Positions 34,019 to 47,147 of a stretch of 64,000 bases of DNA are shown here, in pieces. Numbering within the stretch: position 1 is the first letter of the stretch; each line of letters starts with the position of its first letter. Origin of the DNA: Dasypus novemcinctus (lineage: Eukaryota > Chordata > Mammalia > Cingulata > Dasypodidae); the NCBI RefSeq assembly GCF_030445035.2, contig NC_080688.1, positions 62,943,949-63,007,948 of the forward strand, given 5' to 3'. Made by a program: the position numbers and the translations under genes. Under the pieces are notes generated by a model. That model was not told where the DNA came from, searched no databases, and worked only from the letters and a program-made list of their open reading frames with translations.

Positions 34019-35209
34019 GGTCTCAGTTTTATATCTAGATTCCCATACCAACTTACTAACCTAGCTAACAGTACACTTAAGTTTAGTCAGAGGGTTTTTG
34101 AGGAAGGGCTTGGTCAGACTCCCACGAATGAATGTGATGTGTCAATTAAGAAAATGCTCACCTTGAATACCTGAAGGTAGCAAGGCTTTTCTATCCCCAC
34201 ACTAAGAACACTACATGATTGGAAACACAGAAGAACGCAAAGCGAAATAGACAAAGCCTAGGCATGTTTTTCATGTTTTTTTAGCCTTACCGCTTTCCAG
34301 TTTGGGTTGGTCTGCCTTTGCCTTGGAGAGACCCTATTGACTTTGGGGAGCCCAGAAAGACCAAGATGGAGCCTACTGGACGAGGAAAAAGGAAGCTGGA
34401 TACTAAGAATTGGCCCTACCCACAAGGAGTAAATAAAGTGACAAGATTTTCAAACTAAAAATGGAAAATGTTACAACAAAGAATATTTGTGCTACATAGT
34501 GCAAGTAAAACTATGTAAGAATTCCTTTGGATATCCATATGTGAGTGTTTCTAGAATATGTCATGTAGATATATTTGAAACGGAGACAGCTTGAGAAAAT
34601 CTCTGACAATTACCTCTAAATTAGTTAGCCAGTTTGCCTCTGCACTAAGAAGGGCAGAGGGTCTTAGTACAGACACGTGCACAGACTTAAGTGTTGCACA
34701 TTCTTGGAAAACATGTTAAATAGCCCTTCTCATACCTATTGTTGGAGTACAAATTAGCATAGCCATCTTGAATGGTGTTACATATCAAGAACTACATACA
34801 TGAGAATATGGTGATACATGGGAAAAAATATAATGTAATTTACAGATTATAGTTAAAAACAATATTGTAGTATTTTTGTAGCAGAAGAAAAAAAGGTGCA
34901 ATTTTAATCCTAAAGGTCAAAAAAAGAATATGGGGTTTAGTTTGATGAGCTGGGAATATAATTAAGCGTTTTTCCTCCTCATTTTCTTCATTAACAAGGC
35001 GATCTTGATTATGTTATTTAGCCAATCTGTGTTTATCTGTATCTTTCTGAACACCAGAGAAACTAAGGCTGCTTTTAGGATTAGATGAGATAAAAGTGCC
35101 TGGACAGAACTTTTTTGGAGTAATGCTTCCATAACCTGTTAAGCTGCCTTTTGTCTGTTATTTTGTTTGTTGAATTTGAAATAAAGTTTGAATTAAAACA
35201 AACAAAAAA
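34019..35209. other. Intergenic sequence; weak MIR-like segment
   Basis: No gene is seen. Around 34990-35115, GATCTTGATTATGTTATTTAGCC ... TTAGATGAGATAAAAGTGCC resembles a degraded sense MIR. The rest is unassigned. Confidence 0.4.
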
Positions 35210-35645
35210 ACCTACAAAATATTCATACTCTGTGACCCAGAAATCCTACCTCTAGGAATTTCCTAAAGAAATAAGACATAACTTACATACAAAGAACTTC
35301 ACTGCTGCAATGAGATACAATCTAAAATGTCCAACTGGGAAAGGTTACATGAATCAATGATACAAACACAACGTGGAGTATCATGCAATTAATAAAGGTT
35401 GACAAGGTTTTTAATGACAGGGAACAATGCCTATATTGAGGAAAAAACAAGATGCAAAATTATATTGAAAATGAAACCATGTAAAACTGTGTACAAGTAG
35501 CACAGAGACAGGCAAGAAATTTGCAAAAATAGAAAAAGTTATGTTTCTTTCTGGGTGACAATTACAGGCAATTGCTATTTTTCTTTATGCTTTTCTGTAC
35601 TGTCTAAATTATCTAAATGAGCATGTACTACTGGAAAACAAAAAA
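35210..35645 (+). mobile_element. L1 3' end fragment
   Basis: GACCCAGAAATCCTACCTCTAGGAATTTCC, then GAGCATGTACTACTGGAAAACAAAAAAAG, matches the 3' end of an old L1M-type element in sense. It lies just beyond the likely end of the PIAS2 transcript. Confidence 0.65.
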
Positions 35646-35695
35646 AGTATTCAACCAGGCAAGCATTAAAGAATGGCATTTTTTAAAAGTATAGC

Positions 35696-35701
35696 TTTAT
35701 T
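35696..35701 (-). terminator. PIAS2: Candidate distal PIAS2 polyadenylation signal
   Basis: AATAAA on the minus strand, just before repeat-derived sequence begins. Choice among several AATAAA motifs is a guess. Confidence 0.3.
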
Positions 35702-38700
35702 GTTTCTTCTACTAATTGGAGTCTGTTTCCTAACAAGAGAAACAAACAGGAGGAATTAAAAATTAATCATTTATTTGACAGATGTGTTGATATTAAAAAC
35801 CAGAGAAATTCTTTTCCACAAGTTTCACCATATTCATGTAGAACTATCACAGAAAAGATGGTGAATCTGGTTGACTCATCAATCACCTATTTAAATGACA
35901 ACTCCAGGTTCCCATATCATATGATTTCAGGGCCAGTAATCCAATCAGATCCAAGTCTAAATGGTGAACTGCTCCACATTTTCTAAGATGAAAAGAGCTG
36001 GGAAATAATTCAATATGACATTCCATTGAAATGTACTTTCAAACTTGTAAGAAAAAATTAGGAAAATAAAAGCAATTACTTAAAGAACAAAACATTTAAG
36101 TGATGTTTCTTCAACAGCTGGGGGTAGAAAAATGACTGGCATACCTGAGAATCAAACTAATACTTTCTAAGAATTGACTTCACTTAAAAAAACAAAATGT
36201 AACTAATGAATACTTCATTGGCAGAAGAAAACAGACAACTTGGTTATTAAATGACGAGTATTCAGGACTGGTCTAAAGATACGACTATCGAAGTCAGAAT
36301 ATTCTGTGACTACTGCTTGCCCTACTCACCTAAAATTCAACATCTTATCTTTTCTCACATTCTTTTAGACTCTACCAAAAAGAAACCCATTTTAAACCAA
36401 GAGTTATGGATCAACTTAATTATACTCGATATCCCTCACCTATGCATACTTTCCTTCGAGCTTTCCTGAAACACATTATCACCAAGTAAACGCCATATAA
36501 CCTAAACTCACTTTGTTTCATTTAGTCTTTGCAGTTATCCTCAGATGGCTATCAAGTATTTATACTTTCTGGCCAGAAATAGAAATAAAAACCAAAATCA
36601 GCTCACCTAAAGGTCAGAAAGTTAGTGAGTATAAGCAGACCTTAGGTATGAAGCTATAATCAGTACCATTAACAAAGTCAGGAGTTACCAATGGAAATAA
36701 AGCCCTTAACGATTCTGAGAGAATTAAAATACAGGTTGGCTTAGTGAACTTAAGACTAACAACTGCAGCTCCTTAAATAAGATACTCAGATGATCACTCC
36801 CTGGTTGACATCTAAGTAAGAGCTAAAGATGATTCACCCTGAAACTGTATTATACTTGGTTAAGCAGAAACCTGTGCTAGCAAAATAAATTGCTAAAAAG
36901 TCAGGACCTTGATAAAAATAGTGACCATGCTAAGCAAAGGATAATAGCTTAATAATCATGACATTGCCATAACACCAGAGGCATAAAGTACTCACCTTCA
37001 AAAATATATATATACTGTAACCCCAATTTAAAGATTACAAACTTAAATGTTAGGCACCAGTATGAAATAAATTAAAAACGTGTATGTATTTTCAGTGTAA
37101 AGCACCAAAAATGAACACTAAAACTGTTCATATAAAGTAGTGAAAAGGAAGTAAAGTACAACTACTAATTTCTACTAATACTTTCATTTACCTCATAAAA
37201 CTCTGTTGGTTAAACTGGAAGGAGAGTGTTTCTGAGAATCTAAAGGGTAACAAAATGATAACAATATACATCATTTCTTTATTAACAAATTATACCACAC
37301 AAATCAGATTATTTGATTACAAAGTTGACAGAAATTGCATCTGAACTTAGAGCAGCAACGTAAGATCTTACTAGGAAGAAATTCTTTATTTGGACTAAAG
37401 GACTGTAACATGAATTGGAAATATAACAACTAAGAAAGTATAATTGGCAACTATGGAAAAACTACTGCTGGAAAATTTCATTTTTCATTACATCTTTAAT
37501 AATAAGCAGCCCTTCCAAAAGGATATTAAATAAAGGGAAGATGTACCCGAAGAACGGATGATGTATAAACCACATGAAATTGAATCAGTACAAAATGAGC
37601 ACACAAAGGCCATAGAAACTTGAGAAAGTTTAAAAGACCAAGCAGTGATTCAGCTCCCTGGAGTTGCATCAACCATGAAGTAATGTGCCCCTATTCCAAG
37701 GGAAACTGGAGAGTTCTCATTGGTGCACTTCAATTTGAGAAATCAATTAGGTTGGGTTAATCAGGAAAAAAAGGATGTTGTTTTTACAGGAAGGAGATAC
37801 AGCTCAAAAAGAGAAACCTAAGCATTAGGAAAGTAATAAATCGGAATTAAAAATTATTTAGGAAACCAAATGAAGGATAGGAAAATATAAAATTTGGATG
37901 AAAAACTTTCTGTAAATGGTAAAACTCAGTTTCCTAAGTGATTTAAAATCGAACACTATAGAAGAGTGGTTTTCAAATTGCACCAGCAGAATGACAGGGG
38001 TTCCCTGGAGTGTTTGGGGGCAGGGTGGAAATGAGACATTAAAGAAGGTTCTGGGCCATCCTTCCCAATTCTTCCTCACTTCAATCCAAATATTTCTAAT
38101 TGTTTGTCTTTGGTGGTTTTGGGAAAAATTTCTTTTGGGGGGAAAAGGGTGGGAAATCTTATGCCTCCATCCCTTGGCAATTTTTTTCCTTCAAGTTTTG
38201 AAAATCATTGCTAATAGGCTGAGATTACAGAGCTGAGAAATAGGATCAGAGATCTAAAACATTTTTCCTGCGCCATTAACTAAAACCTGAAAAGTTTTAA
38301 GTATATGTATATTATTCTGTAAAAGAAATGAACAAATTAAAGTCTTAGAAAGAAATTAAACTGTTTTTCCCACTTATTCTTCCACTGCCATCAAGCACTC
38401 AATATTTCTGGAGAGTGTGACCAAAATCCTAAGGAACATTCCAGTCACACATTACCCTGAAAACATTTCATTCAATGGCAATAGAGAATTTCTTTTTTTG
38501 AGAAAGCTCCCCAAGTTTATAGAAAATTCCTGACTGAGACTGTAGTTAAAAAAAAAAAAAACAAAAAACATATATGTCAGGGCAGAATCTGCATAGTGTT
38601 TTAAATACAATATAACTAATAAAGAAAAACCAAATCCCAGAGCTTCATTCTGCATTATTCAGTGTAAATGACAAATCAGAAAAATGTATAACAAAGACCA

Positions 38701-38952
38701 TTTTTCTTTGATGTTATCAAGACAAAATCTGGAATTGCAGGAAGAAAAACGGAGCCCAAGCTTTGGCCTCAAGTCAAGGCTTAATTACTTCAGGAAAATA
38801 TTAAGAAATCTCCACTGAAAGGACTCATTCAGCAAACATACCTCCTTTCCATATATTTTTTTCCTTCATATCATGTTAGACACAAGTTGCTGTCATTCTT
38901 GACTCATTAATTACATTTAATTAGAAAAAAGTTACTTGAATATTTACATAGT

Positions 38953-38958
38953 TTTATT
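38953..38958 (-). terminator. PIAS2: Candidate proximal PIAS2 polyadenylation signal
   Basis: AATAAA on the minus strand about 330 nt after the stop codon. It is the first such motif noticed downstream of the coding region. Confidence 0.3.
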
Positions 38959-39286
38959 GCTGTTTTACAACAAAGAAATTTAACTAATTTGTAGAATCCA
39001 TCCAGTAACATATGACTTTGAAATCCATCTCTTAAGAAGACAGATACAGTTAAACTGGCAGAATATAATTTATCTTGATGCTCAGGATACAGCATGAATA
39101 AGAAAAATCCTTGCATGTCATTGGGTTCTTGCTGCAGTCATTAATGTTCATCTCTCAGAAAGCAAAAGAATCCATTTGACGTTTCAATAAATATCAAAGT
39201 AACTGCCAAAAAAATAAGTTCCATGGACCAAAGATCCAAGAAAGAGCAGTCGCAACTAATGATTCCTAGAATCGAGAAAGTCCTCT

Positions 39287-39466
39287 TTAGTCCAATGAGA
39301 TGATGTCAGGAATGTTACTTCCACTGCTGGTTATGACCCCTGTCTCACTCCTGCTGCTGGATGAACTAACATGAGTACTGCTTTCATGGGGGCTGGTGGT
39401 GGTGACAGACGCACTGCTTGCTGTTAAGGGTGAGGTGAGACTATCCAAAAACATAGGAGGACAGTA
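39287..39466 (-). CDS. PIAS2: PIAS2 last coding exon (Ser/Thr-rich C terminus)
   Basis: PIAS2 is a nuclear SUMO E3 ligase and transcriptional co-regulator (PIASx). This exon encodes the final 59 residues, from YCPPMFLDS through a Ser/Thr-rich stretch (HESSTHVSSSSSRSE) to NIPDIISLD, followed by TAA at 39287-39289. The acceptor is TTTCAAGCAG before TACTGT. The exon starts on a codon boundary, matching the phase left by the preceding exon. The low-complexity Ser-rich tail and IISLD end are the mark of the long, beta-type isoform. Counting on a 621-residue protein gives residues 563-621. No stops or shifts. Confidence 0.96.
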   Translation of the reverse strand, partial: YCPPMFLDSLTSPLTASSASVTTTSPHESSTHVSSSSSRSETGVITSSGSNIPDIISLD

Positions 39467-41995
39467 CTGCTTGAAACAAACAATGATGCCGATGAGGAAG
39501 AGGCTACATTGATTTTAAAAAGACTAGAAATTGTTAGATAAGCACAAGTGATAGCCACATATTTAAATCCCACTGGGATTTAAAGATTTTTCAAAACTTC
39601 ACATCTTTGGGAAGAAGGTGGTATGAATTAGGCGATTTTACATCATTTAGCGAATGGAGCATATTCTTGATTCCCTCAAAAGGTGCAGCACTTGTTTGTG
39701 GACCACACAATAGGCAAAAGTACAAATAATGTCAACAAAAACTGAATCATTTAAAACTAAATATTGTAGCCACAATTGAGACACATACTTAATCTTAATT
39801 AGATTAAATGTTTTTAGACCAGGCTAAATCATATTGTAAAAGACTGGTATTAGGCAAAAATGTTAATGCAAAATTCAAGAATTCTTTCAAAATTTAAACC
39901 AATCAGACCCTTAATGAATAATGTTAAGAATGAACACTGCACAGTGATGATAGTGGTCTTTGAATCCTTTGAACACACATAAAAAAACATTATCTATAGA
40001 ACCAGAATGGAAATATTCATTCTAAAATGAGTCTAATCTAATCTTCCTTGTGGTATTTGCTGACAGTCCCTCAAAATTCGAAACTGAGTTTAAAAGTCTA
40101 AATTGACCAAGAAGACTACAGAGAGGCTAAGTGTTTTATTTATATCACATAGTACATTTTATGTGAGAAACAACTGCACTAACTTTAGCAAAATAAGCAA
40201 GGTCTAGTATATATTGCAAAAGCAGATTTCCTAGGTGTGTCTTTAATTTTTATTGTATGAAAGAATACCAGTAAGGAATATCTGATCAATTTTATTTACC
40301 CTATATTCAACTTATTACTAGAAATACTGAATTACAGAATAAGAATTTAAACCTGAAGTTGTTTGGACTACATGACTTTCAAGGCCTGTAAAATGGGAAC
40401 CACCATCCCAGGTTTAAACTGCCAGTCAGTGGAAAAGCAACAACTAAAATTCAGTCTGCCTTTCAAAAATGCAGTTTATTTTACGTTTAAGATGGATAGC
40501 TGTCATGGTTCACCAATGAAACAAATGCCATATACAAAGAGATTGAAGGGACACTGGTTAAGCGGGAGAGGGAATAGTTCCTTAAAAGCTTGTAAGGAGC
40601 TCTAAATATAGTTGAATGCTCAGGTATTAAAATTCTCCTCTAAAAGCAAATCAATTTCCAACTTCCTACTAAAATTGGTGGGGGGGGGGGGGGAAATCTG
40701 GAATAAAGCCCAGAAATTTACACTGTTATTCCTACCATTAATACATCTCAGGCAGTTTTTGATGGCCTAGTAGTGAAATATCCTCTTCTTCATTTATAAA
40801 ATGAGTGCTAGATACTACAGTGCTGCCATCAATGGGCTCTATGTCTTGAATGCTTAATAGTACAGGGGTACTATTTATCTCTCATCCTGTATCCTGTAGG
40901 TGTAATGGGCACATACCTGCACAAAGATGACAGGGATTAAGGGAGGAAAATGGGGTAAAGTACAACAAGCTTTAAGATAAACTGAAGGCACAACCTCACC
41001 CATCCTTCTACTGACTTAATAAATAAGTCAGCCTAGCCCATCATGAAGTGTGCCAAACAGCTATGAAATCAAAATCCTCCAGGTTCCAAGATCATTTTTT
41101 TCAAAGGGGTTGTTCACATAAAAATTGGTTATTCTTTAAACCTGAAAAGTCCATTTCCTAGAAAAATATACATACAGTTTTGTTATACAGTCTCCTGACA
41201 GAACAAACTCAGGGCTATAAAAAGAAATTCCTCACTCTGCACATTAACCTTGGGCTCAAATTTCCCAAGTCCAGTTTCTGTGGTGAAGGCTGATATAAAA
41301 CCTGATTCTGAACATTCCAAGAATCAGTGGTCCATAGTTCTTCCTCCATCCTTCCCTACCCTAACCTTAGTTTCTTTTCCTTTCTTTCTCTGCTTCATTT
41401 TTTCCTTCCCCTTTCTCTGTTCTCTACCCTGTCAGTAGAATCTATGCTTACTACAGGTCTTCATGCTGTGACACAGAGATACTAGAGTTTCTTATTTCCA
41501 ACAGAAAACTGGGGTGACTGGTACATAATAATTTTAAATTTGGGCATCCCAAATGTCTAGGATCTGACTGGCTTTAAAAAAATAGGGGAATAAAGCTGAT
41601 GATTCAAATCTGTTTAATAAGCTACTGGTCTTCTATGTATAGAATAAGTGTTTTATAATCTTCTTAAATTTTAATCTCCAACCACCTAGTATTGTTTCCC
41701 TTATTCTAATCACTTCCTCCAAATTCTAATCACGCAAATTGAAGGAAATGCCAACAGATTATTATGCAAAACAAAATGTAATTACAAATTCAGGTATTAA
41801 TACCAAAATATCATAAATTGAAAAACAGTGACTTTCATAAATAAAACTTGTGAAGTATTTATATAGTACCTCCTTTTCATCAATGAAAGTAATTGAGAGT
41901 TGACTGTCCTGATTTTATGCAACTGGTCATTTTTAGTTATTATGACATAACCAACAATCAAATACAAATTAGTTGCTTAAATTCAGGATACATAC
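39467..41995 (-). other. PIAS2: PIAS2 intron between the last two coding exons
   Basis: Donor GTATGTAT and acceptor CAG are intact. No recognised repeat or gene lies inside, apart from a 14-G run at 40680-40693 and a pyrimidine-rich plus-strand stretch at 41340-41435. If the donor were not used, translation would add eight codons and stop at 41969-41971. Confidence 0.85.
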
Positions 41996-42033
41996 CTGGG
42001 GATCAACTGGAATAAGGGAAAGAAAATCCAAAC
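41996..42033 (-). CDS. PIAS2: PIAS2 38-bp exon
   Basis: Acceptor GTTTTAG and donor GTATGT bracket 38 bases that encode LDFLSLIPVDPQ after a Gly codon shared with the previous exon. Two bases complete that codon and the exon ends on a codon boundary. It is too short for ORF scanning and was found by following the phase of its neighbours. Residues about 551-562. The segment carries the short hydrophobic motif before the C-terminal tail, whose alternative use distinguishes alpha and beta isoforms in other mammals. Confidence 0.95.
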
Positions 42034-45000
42034 CTAAAACAAAAATGCTTTGTTAATAGTTGTTTCTTGTATTGTGGAGTCTAGATTATTTCCCAAAATC
42101 ATTTTATATGCACTATTAGTCATGTAACAATTGGGGTAAGTTCTTACCATTCTGTCAAATGGATGATTTACACCATGATCAATGATATTTAATGTGCAAA
42201 GAACTCAAAGATGAACATATTCTCTGATAAAGCAGTTAGATAAACTACCTCCCAGTGACTCAATATGCAGCAGTCCAAAAACTTCCAGAGATGTAGGACT
42301 AGGCAAAGCAAACTTTCCCCTTTGTTACTTAACAGAATGAGAAGATAAAAATGATCTGGATCCACACCATTAAAAAAAAACAAAAACGAAAAGAAAAACA
42401 AAAACAAAAACATACTTAGGCTCTTAAGATACTTCACATTTATTTTTTAGAAATACACCATATTGAGGTTCATCTAAAATATCACTTCTAAATAGATGAC
42501 TATTTCATTGATGCTCTCTGCTCCCCTGTTCCCACACCAAGGGAAGTAAATACACAGTCCAGTGTTCTGCACAAAGCAAGCACTTGGTAAATTGCTGCTC
42601 ACTAAATAAGCTCTGTTTTAATCAAAGTTTACTGGCTTAAAAGCTAATGCATTTTTCTAAACCAAACATTTGGGATTCTCCAATAATGCTTTAGAAACAG
42701 GAATGGGAAAAGGTTGTTCAGTAATACCATTTTGAAATATTTAATAATCTCAACAATAAAAAATTTCAGATCTGAAAAGTCTAGCAATAAACTTTAAAGT
42801 CAGTTCCCCAAGACCTACCTATTTGATTAAATTCTATTTCAAAAACTTTAAAAAAAAATCACATCATGTATATAGGTCATTAAGACAGGCCAATTTCTTC
42901 TCAATTTCATGAATTTTTATACACTGTCATTCAATGTCATCCTGAATATAACCACCATACAGAGTCTGATACTAGACTGTTATCCGAAACAGAGAGTATT
43001 AGTAGGGACGATATTTAATTATTTAACAACTAGTATGGATAAATTATAACTTGAAAATTTTTAAGTATATTTCTTTATAATTCCTAAATAATTATAAAAA
43101 TGCTTACCAAGTGATAAAAGCTATTAGCACCAATAGTTCATGAAAGAAATCACTGAAATAATTTCCAAAGTATTTTTCCAAATTGTTGATGTAATTTGAT
43201 ATGGTTGTTACCTTCTATGATGCAGACGTTTGAGCTAAGACTTGACAAATTTTGCTAATAACGTCTTCATAAAATTGATAAGCATTAGGTGATGTACCTC
43301 AAGAATTTCTCTTCACATTAATGTATTAGTCAGAAAGGTGAACAAACCCTCTTTGCTTCTGCCAAACAGTACTTCAAAATTTCTCTAGTCCTTATAATAC
43401 TTTCTAAGAATTTTTAGGTATTCAACGTCTCTAGTATTGACTAATTCACAAAAATAGTTTATTAGAATGTCATTTAATTGCTGTAATTTTATTAATTTTA
43501 TTTTGTTTTATTTCAAAAGAAATATTTTTCTTCCTTTGTTGTTTTATAGGTTTGGGTTTGTTGTTTATTTTTAAATATTATATGTTGAATCACTTTTAAT
43601 GTTTGCCGAATCACTCAATCCAGTTTAATAATTTGACAATTTTTTTAAAAGGTAAAGAATGTACTGATATCTCTGTTGGAATATGGTGTACTAAAGCCAG
43701 ATCACTCAAAAACTGCTCAATTCTAAATGCTTAACTATTCCCATTTAATATTTTCAATTAAAATAAATACACAAGACTTGATATAATTTTAAAACTTTTT
43801 TTTGCAACTCTAGGACTAGAAGCTGCCCACCGAGGTCCAAAGACTTATTTTCATTATTTCAATTTCCAGCTTTTCAGTTGTTTTGTTTAATTTAAACAGA
43901 TTTAATTTAAGATGAGATTTACTTGATTTCCTATCATTTTACATCTAAGGTGTCAAAAGGAACATAGTGACTTACATAGTGCCATAATAAAATCCCTAGA
44001 AATTTTTCTAACATTTGATTGACACACCAGATTCTCTTCATAGACACAGGCACTGTCTACAAAAAATCCAGTAAGGTTTTAATATACGTTTTTTCAAATG
44101 AAACCATTTTTAACCCAAGCATTAACATGGAAGTTTGATAGAGTTCTTTATATGTTATTTCTTCTAATAAAAAACTATAACCTATCATCAAAGTCTTGAA
44201 TTTTACATTTTAAGTTAAGATTAAAATCCATATGAAATAGATGAAGTTTCGTCAAGTGATTAAAATTTTACTGCCCTGTTTTATACATTTAACAAAATGC
44301 TGTTTTCTTATTTCACCATAAGTTTTGATCACAATGTTATGTCATATTTATATATTTTATACTCTTCTAAGTATTTCATGCTAGAAAATGCTCAATTATT
44401 TTTACCAAAAAGCAGGTAGTTAAAAAATTCTGAAGGTACAGTCTAAATGTTTTCTTTTGTTTTACTAACACTGATAAAATTTTTACTTTAAATGTTATAT
44501 TATGTGAAACTGATTCATTAGTTTTTTCCTTACTATGACAACACGTTTTCTTTACTTGAGCCATAAACTTTAACAGAACATGATTGCTACATGACTGAAT
44601 ATGTAAATGTTTTAGCACTTCCAAATTTTAATGACACATTTTTTGAGCACCATTCGCACCTGACAATATGGCACTAGCAATAATAAGGCAGTCATATTTT
44701 TCTTGAAATAATCAAGCTGTTTTCCATTCCATAAATACAAATTATTTGTTTTATTTTGTATTCATTGTTGCACAGTATCAGAAGATGTTCCAAGCTGCAG
44801 TTCATTATTAATATCGTTTCTTCTTTGTTCTCCTGCAGATTCAGAAGATTCATGTTTATGATGTTTAAAAGGAATGTCAAGAAATGTATTAAAACTTTGT
44901 CATCTCTCCATTCTTGGTGTTCAATTTTAACATTTATTCTAAGTTCTTAAGTTTATAAATGCAAAGCTGCAGTTTCACTAATTACATAAAAATTATGCAC

Positions 45001-47007
45001 AAAAGTAAAACCAAAGTAATTACTAATTACAGAAGAACACATTAATAATAAAAGCAAAGTAAAAACTGAATTATTAATATGTAACTGCCACATAATTCAT
45101 AAATGATGATCAACTTGTAATTCTCTTAAAGCACAGAGATCTGCATAAAGAATGAGTAACAATGTTGTGTAGCCCGATAGGCCCTGAACTGACAGATGGT
45201 GCTGTGAATGGCTTTCAGATGTTGCTACATGACAGGAGGCCTCAACATGAAGAGTCATCAAGACATGCTATGACAATTTGCTTGAACCACTGAGTTTACA
45301 TTAGAATTGTTATTATTACTTAAATGTTAAGTCCTGTTCTAGAAAAATAGCTAGGAGATTCTATTCTATTCAGTTACCAACAGGTAAGAGACCTTTTCTA
45401 CATTTTTAACAAGCCAACCAGTCCAGATATTAGTCTTATTTTCTCAATACCAGCTTGAAATGTATTTTACCAAATATCAATTCAGAAGTATTATACATAT
45501 TTTTTCAAATCTGCATATTTTTAAAAGAAATAAAGCCTCATTTTTTGCCCAAATTTTAAAGTAATGTTCTTCCAAATTAAAAGATTCACATAGACTAACG
45601 TAATCTGAAACTAAGAAGGCAAGTGATCTGTAAATTGTGTCTAAGTTATTAAATGGCCAAGGTTCCTTTAACAGTAAACAAAATATTCATTACCTTTTTT
45701 TCAGGATTAACTTTGAATTCATGGTCTTTAGGAAATAAATCCTCTGGAATGATTGTAACACACACTAAGATGACATCTACATTCTTAAACTTTACTTAAA
45801 ACTAGCCAAAGTTAAAGCAATATGTGGCAGAAATAGGAATTAAGGATCTCTGAGTTTCCATCTTTGTCCTGGACCTTGAAATCTCGCCTTTACCAAGCAT
45901 CAAGCTTTATATACAACAAATACTTTACAATTGGTACTGTAGGGTTTACAGAAAACTTCTGAGAATACTAATTCCCAAACGTCAGGTGAAATACACATAC
46001 ATAAGAGGCAAAAGGTATTTAAAACGTTTTTTAATGGATTTTAGTCTGCTTTTCCACTAAACTTACTAAAATAATCTGAACAAATTTCAAGTGGCCAAAT
46101 TACACTGGGCCAGATAACACAACTATTAACTGTTTCAATAACAGAAATTTTGCACAACAGAATATTATGCTTAAAATAAAATAAAGGTCTCAATAAGAAA
46201 GAAAAGAAGAAAACATAGGCCAAATTTAACTTCATAAATCTAGAGAAGGAAATGATTAATAGGAGTACTTCATTAAAAGGGCCCTTGAAAAAGGAGTCAT
46301 GAATATTAAGAGGCAATGGTTTCAACTTGCTTGAATTTGACTGACAAAGAACAAATGTGAAAACAATGGCTGCAGCAAGAGAAAACAAGAATGAAGGAGG
46401 AAAAGGTTTAAATTTTATAATATGGCCTTGGTTGTATCAGTCTTAATACTAAGGTAACCCAAGCCAGCTAGAAATTTTAAAATGTAAGTAATTATGAGAA
46501 CAAAAAGACATCCCTAAATGTGAATCACTGCTCTAGGGAAATGGCTGTTAAGTCCTATACTTACAGGGGAATAAAACCAAACAGGATGCAGCTGTTAAGA
46601 AAACCCCCGCCCGCCCCACCACTATAGCAGTATATTCTCAACTTCTGATACGCTACCAAGCAATGCGCTGTATGAGAAAACGCTCTCCCTAACCTGTGAA
46701 ACTTCTGTGAGAAATAAACCAAAAAAAAATTCTCTAAGTGCAAATCCTCCATAAGGGAGAATAAATTGAATAAAAACTTCCTACTACTATAGTTCCTATC
46801 ATCAGAAATCTACAGATTACTCTGTAGTGAAAATGATAATAATATTTGAAATGTGACATGTTACCATCTTTACATAAGGCCTTCAAATTTCCTTTGCACT
46901 TCCATTTTAATTTTTAAAAATATATATTTGCTCCACAGATTAAGATTAAAAATAAATAATAAAACTTATTTAAAAAAAAAAAACAACACAAAAAACTCTC
47001 CACATAC
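42034..47007 (-). other. PIAS2: PIAS2 intron
   Basis: About 5 kb of AT-rich intron. I recognise no dated repeat or coding region. Minus frames at 44376-44624 and 44692-44880 are short, lack any known motif and are surrounded by stops. A U-rich run in the transcript (46915-46985) lies just downstream of the donor at 47007. Confidence 0.75.
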
Positions 47008-47147
47008 CTGGCAAATCTGATGACATGCTTGATATTGGCGTGTGGTGGAATGGTACTGAGTAGTCTGTTAATGAAGGCGGAATAGCAGCAGGATCAACCG
47101 AAGTCACACTGGGCACCCTTACAGAAGATGGCTGATACATGAGAACC
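47008..47147 (-). CDS. PIAS2: PIAS2 140-bp exon
   Basis: Acceptor ...AAAACAG and donor GTATGTG flank 140 bases. One base completes a Gly codon from the previous exon, 46 full codons follow and one base is left over. The sequence starts VLMYQPSSVRVPSVTSVDP and continues through SLTDYSVPFHHTPISSM to SSDLP. Residues about 504-549 of PIAS2. It is a Pro/Ser-rich linker downstream of the SUMO-interacting motif. Confidence 0.96.

Larger units (their letters stand above)
35680..39286 (-). other. PIAS2: Probable PIAS2 3' UTR
   Basis: From the stop codon at 39287 down to about 35680 I see no interspersed repeat and no frame of interest, which fits a long 3' UTR. Candidate AATAAA signals on the minus strand lie at 38953-38958 (giving a UTR near 0.35 kb), 37385-37390, 37278-37283, 35770-35775 and 35696-35701 (about 3.6 kb). 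A Pumilio-type TGTAAATA lies at 38941-38948, next to the proximal signal. The true end cannot be set from sequence alone. Confidence 0.5.

Noticed and set aside
41340..41440. Strong pyrimidine tract ending in CAG on the plus strand, like a splice acceptor
   Set aside because: PIAS2 is transcribed from the minus strand here and no plus-strand exon follows.
44692..44950. Minus-strand coding-like stretch in a PIAS2 intron
   Set aside because: Open for only about 40-60 codons in any frame, with a stop just upstream, no splice sites and no recognised motif. It could be a degraded retrocopy but support is too thin.
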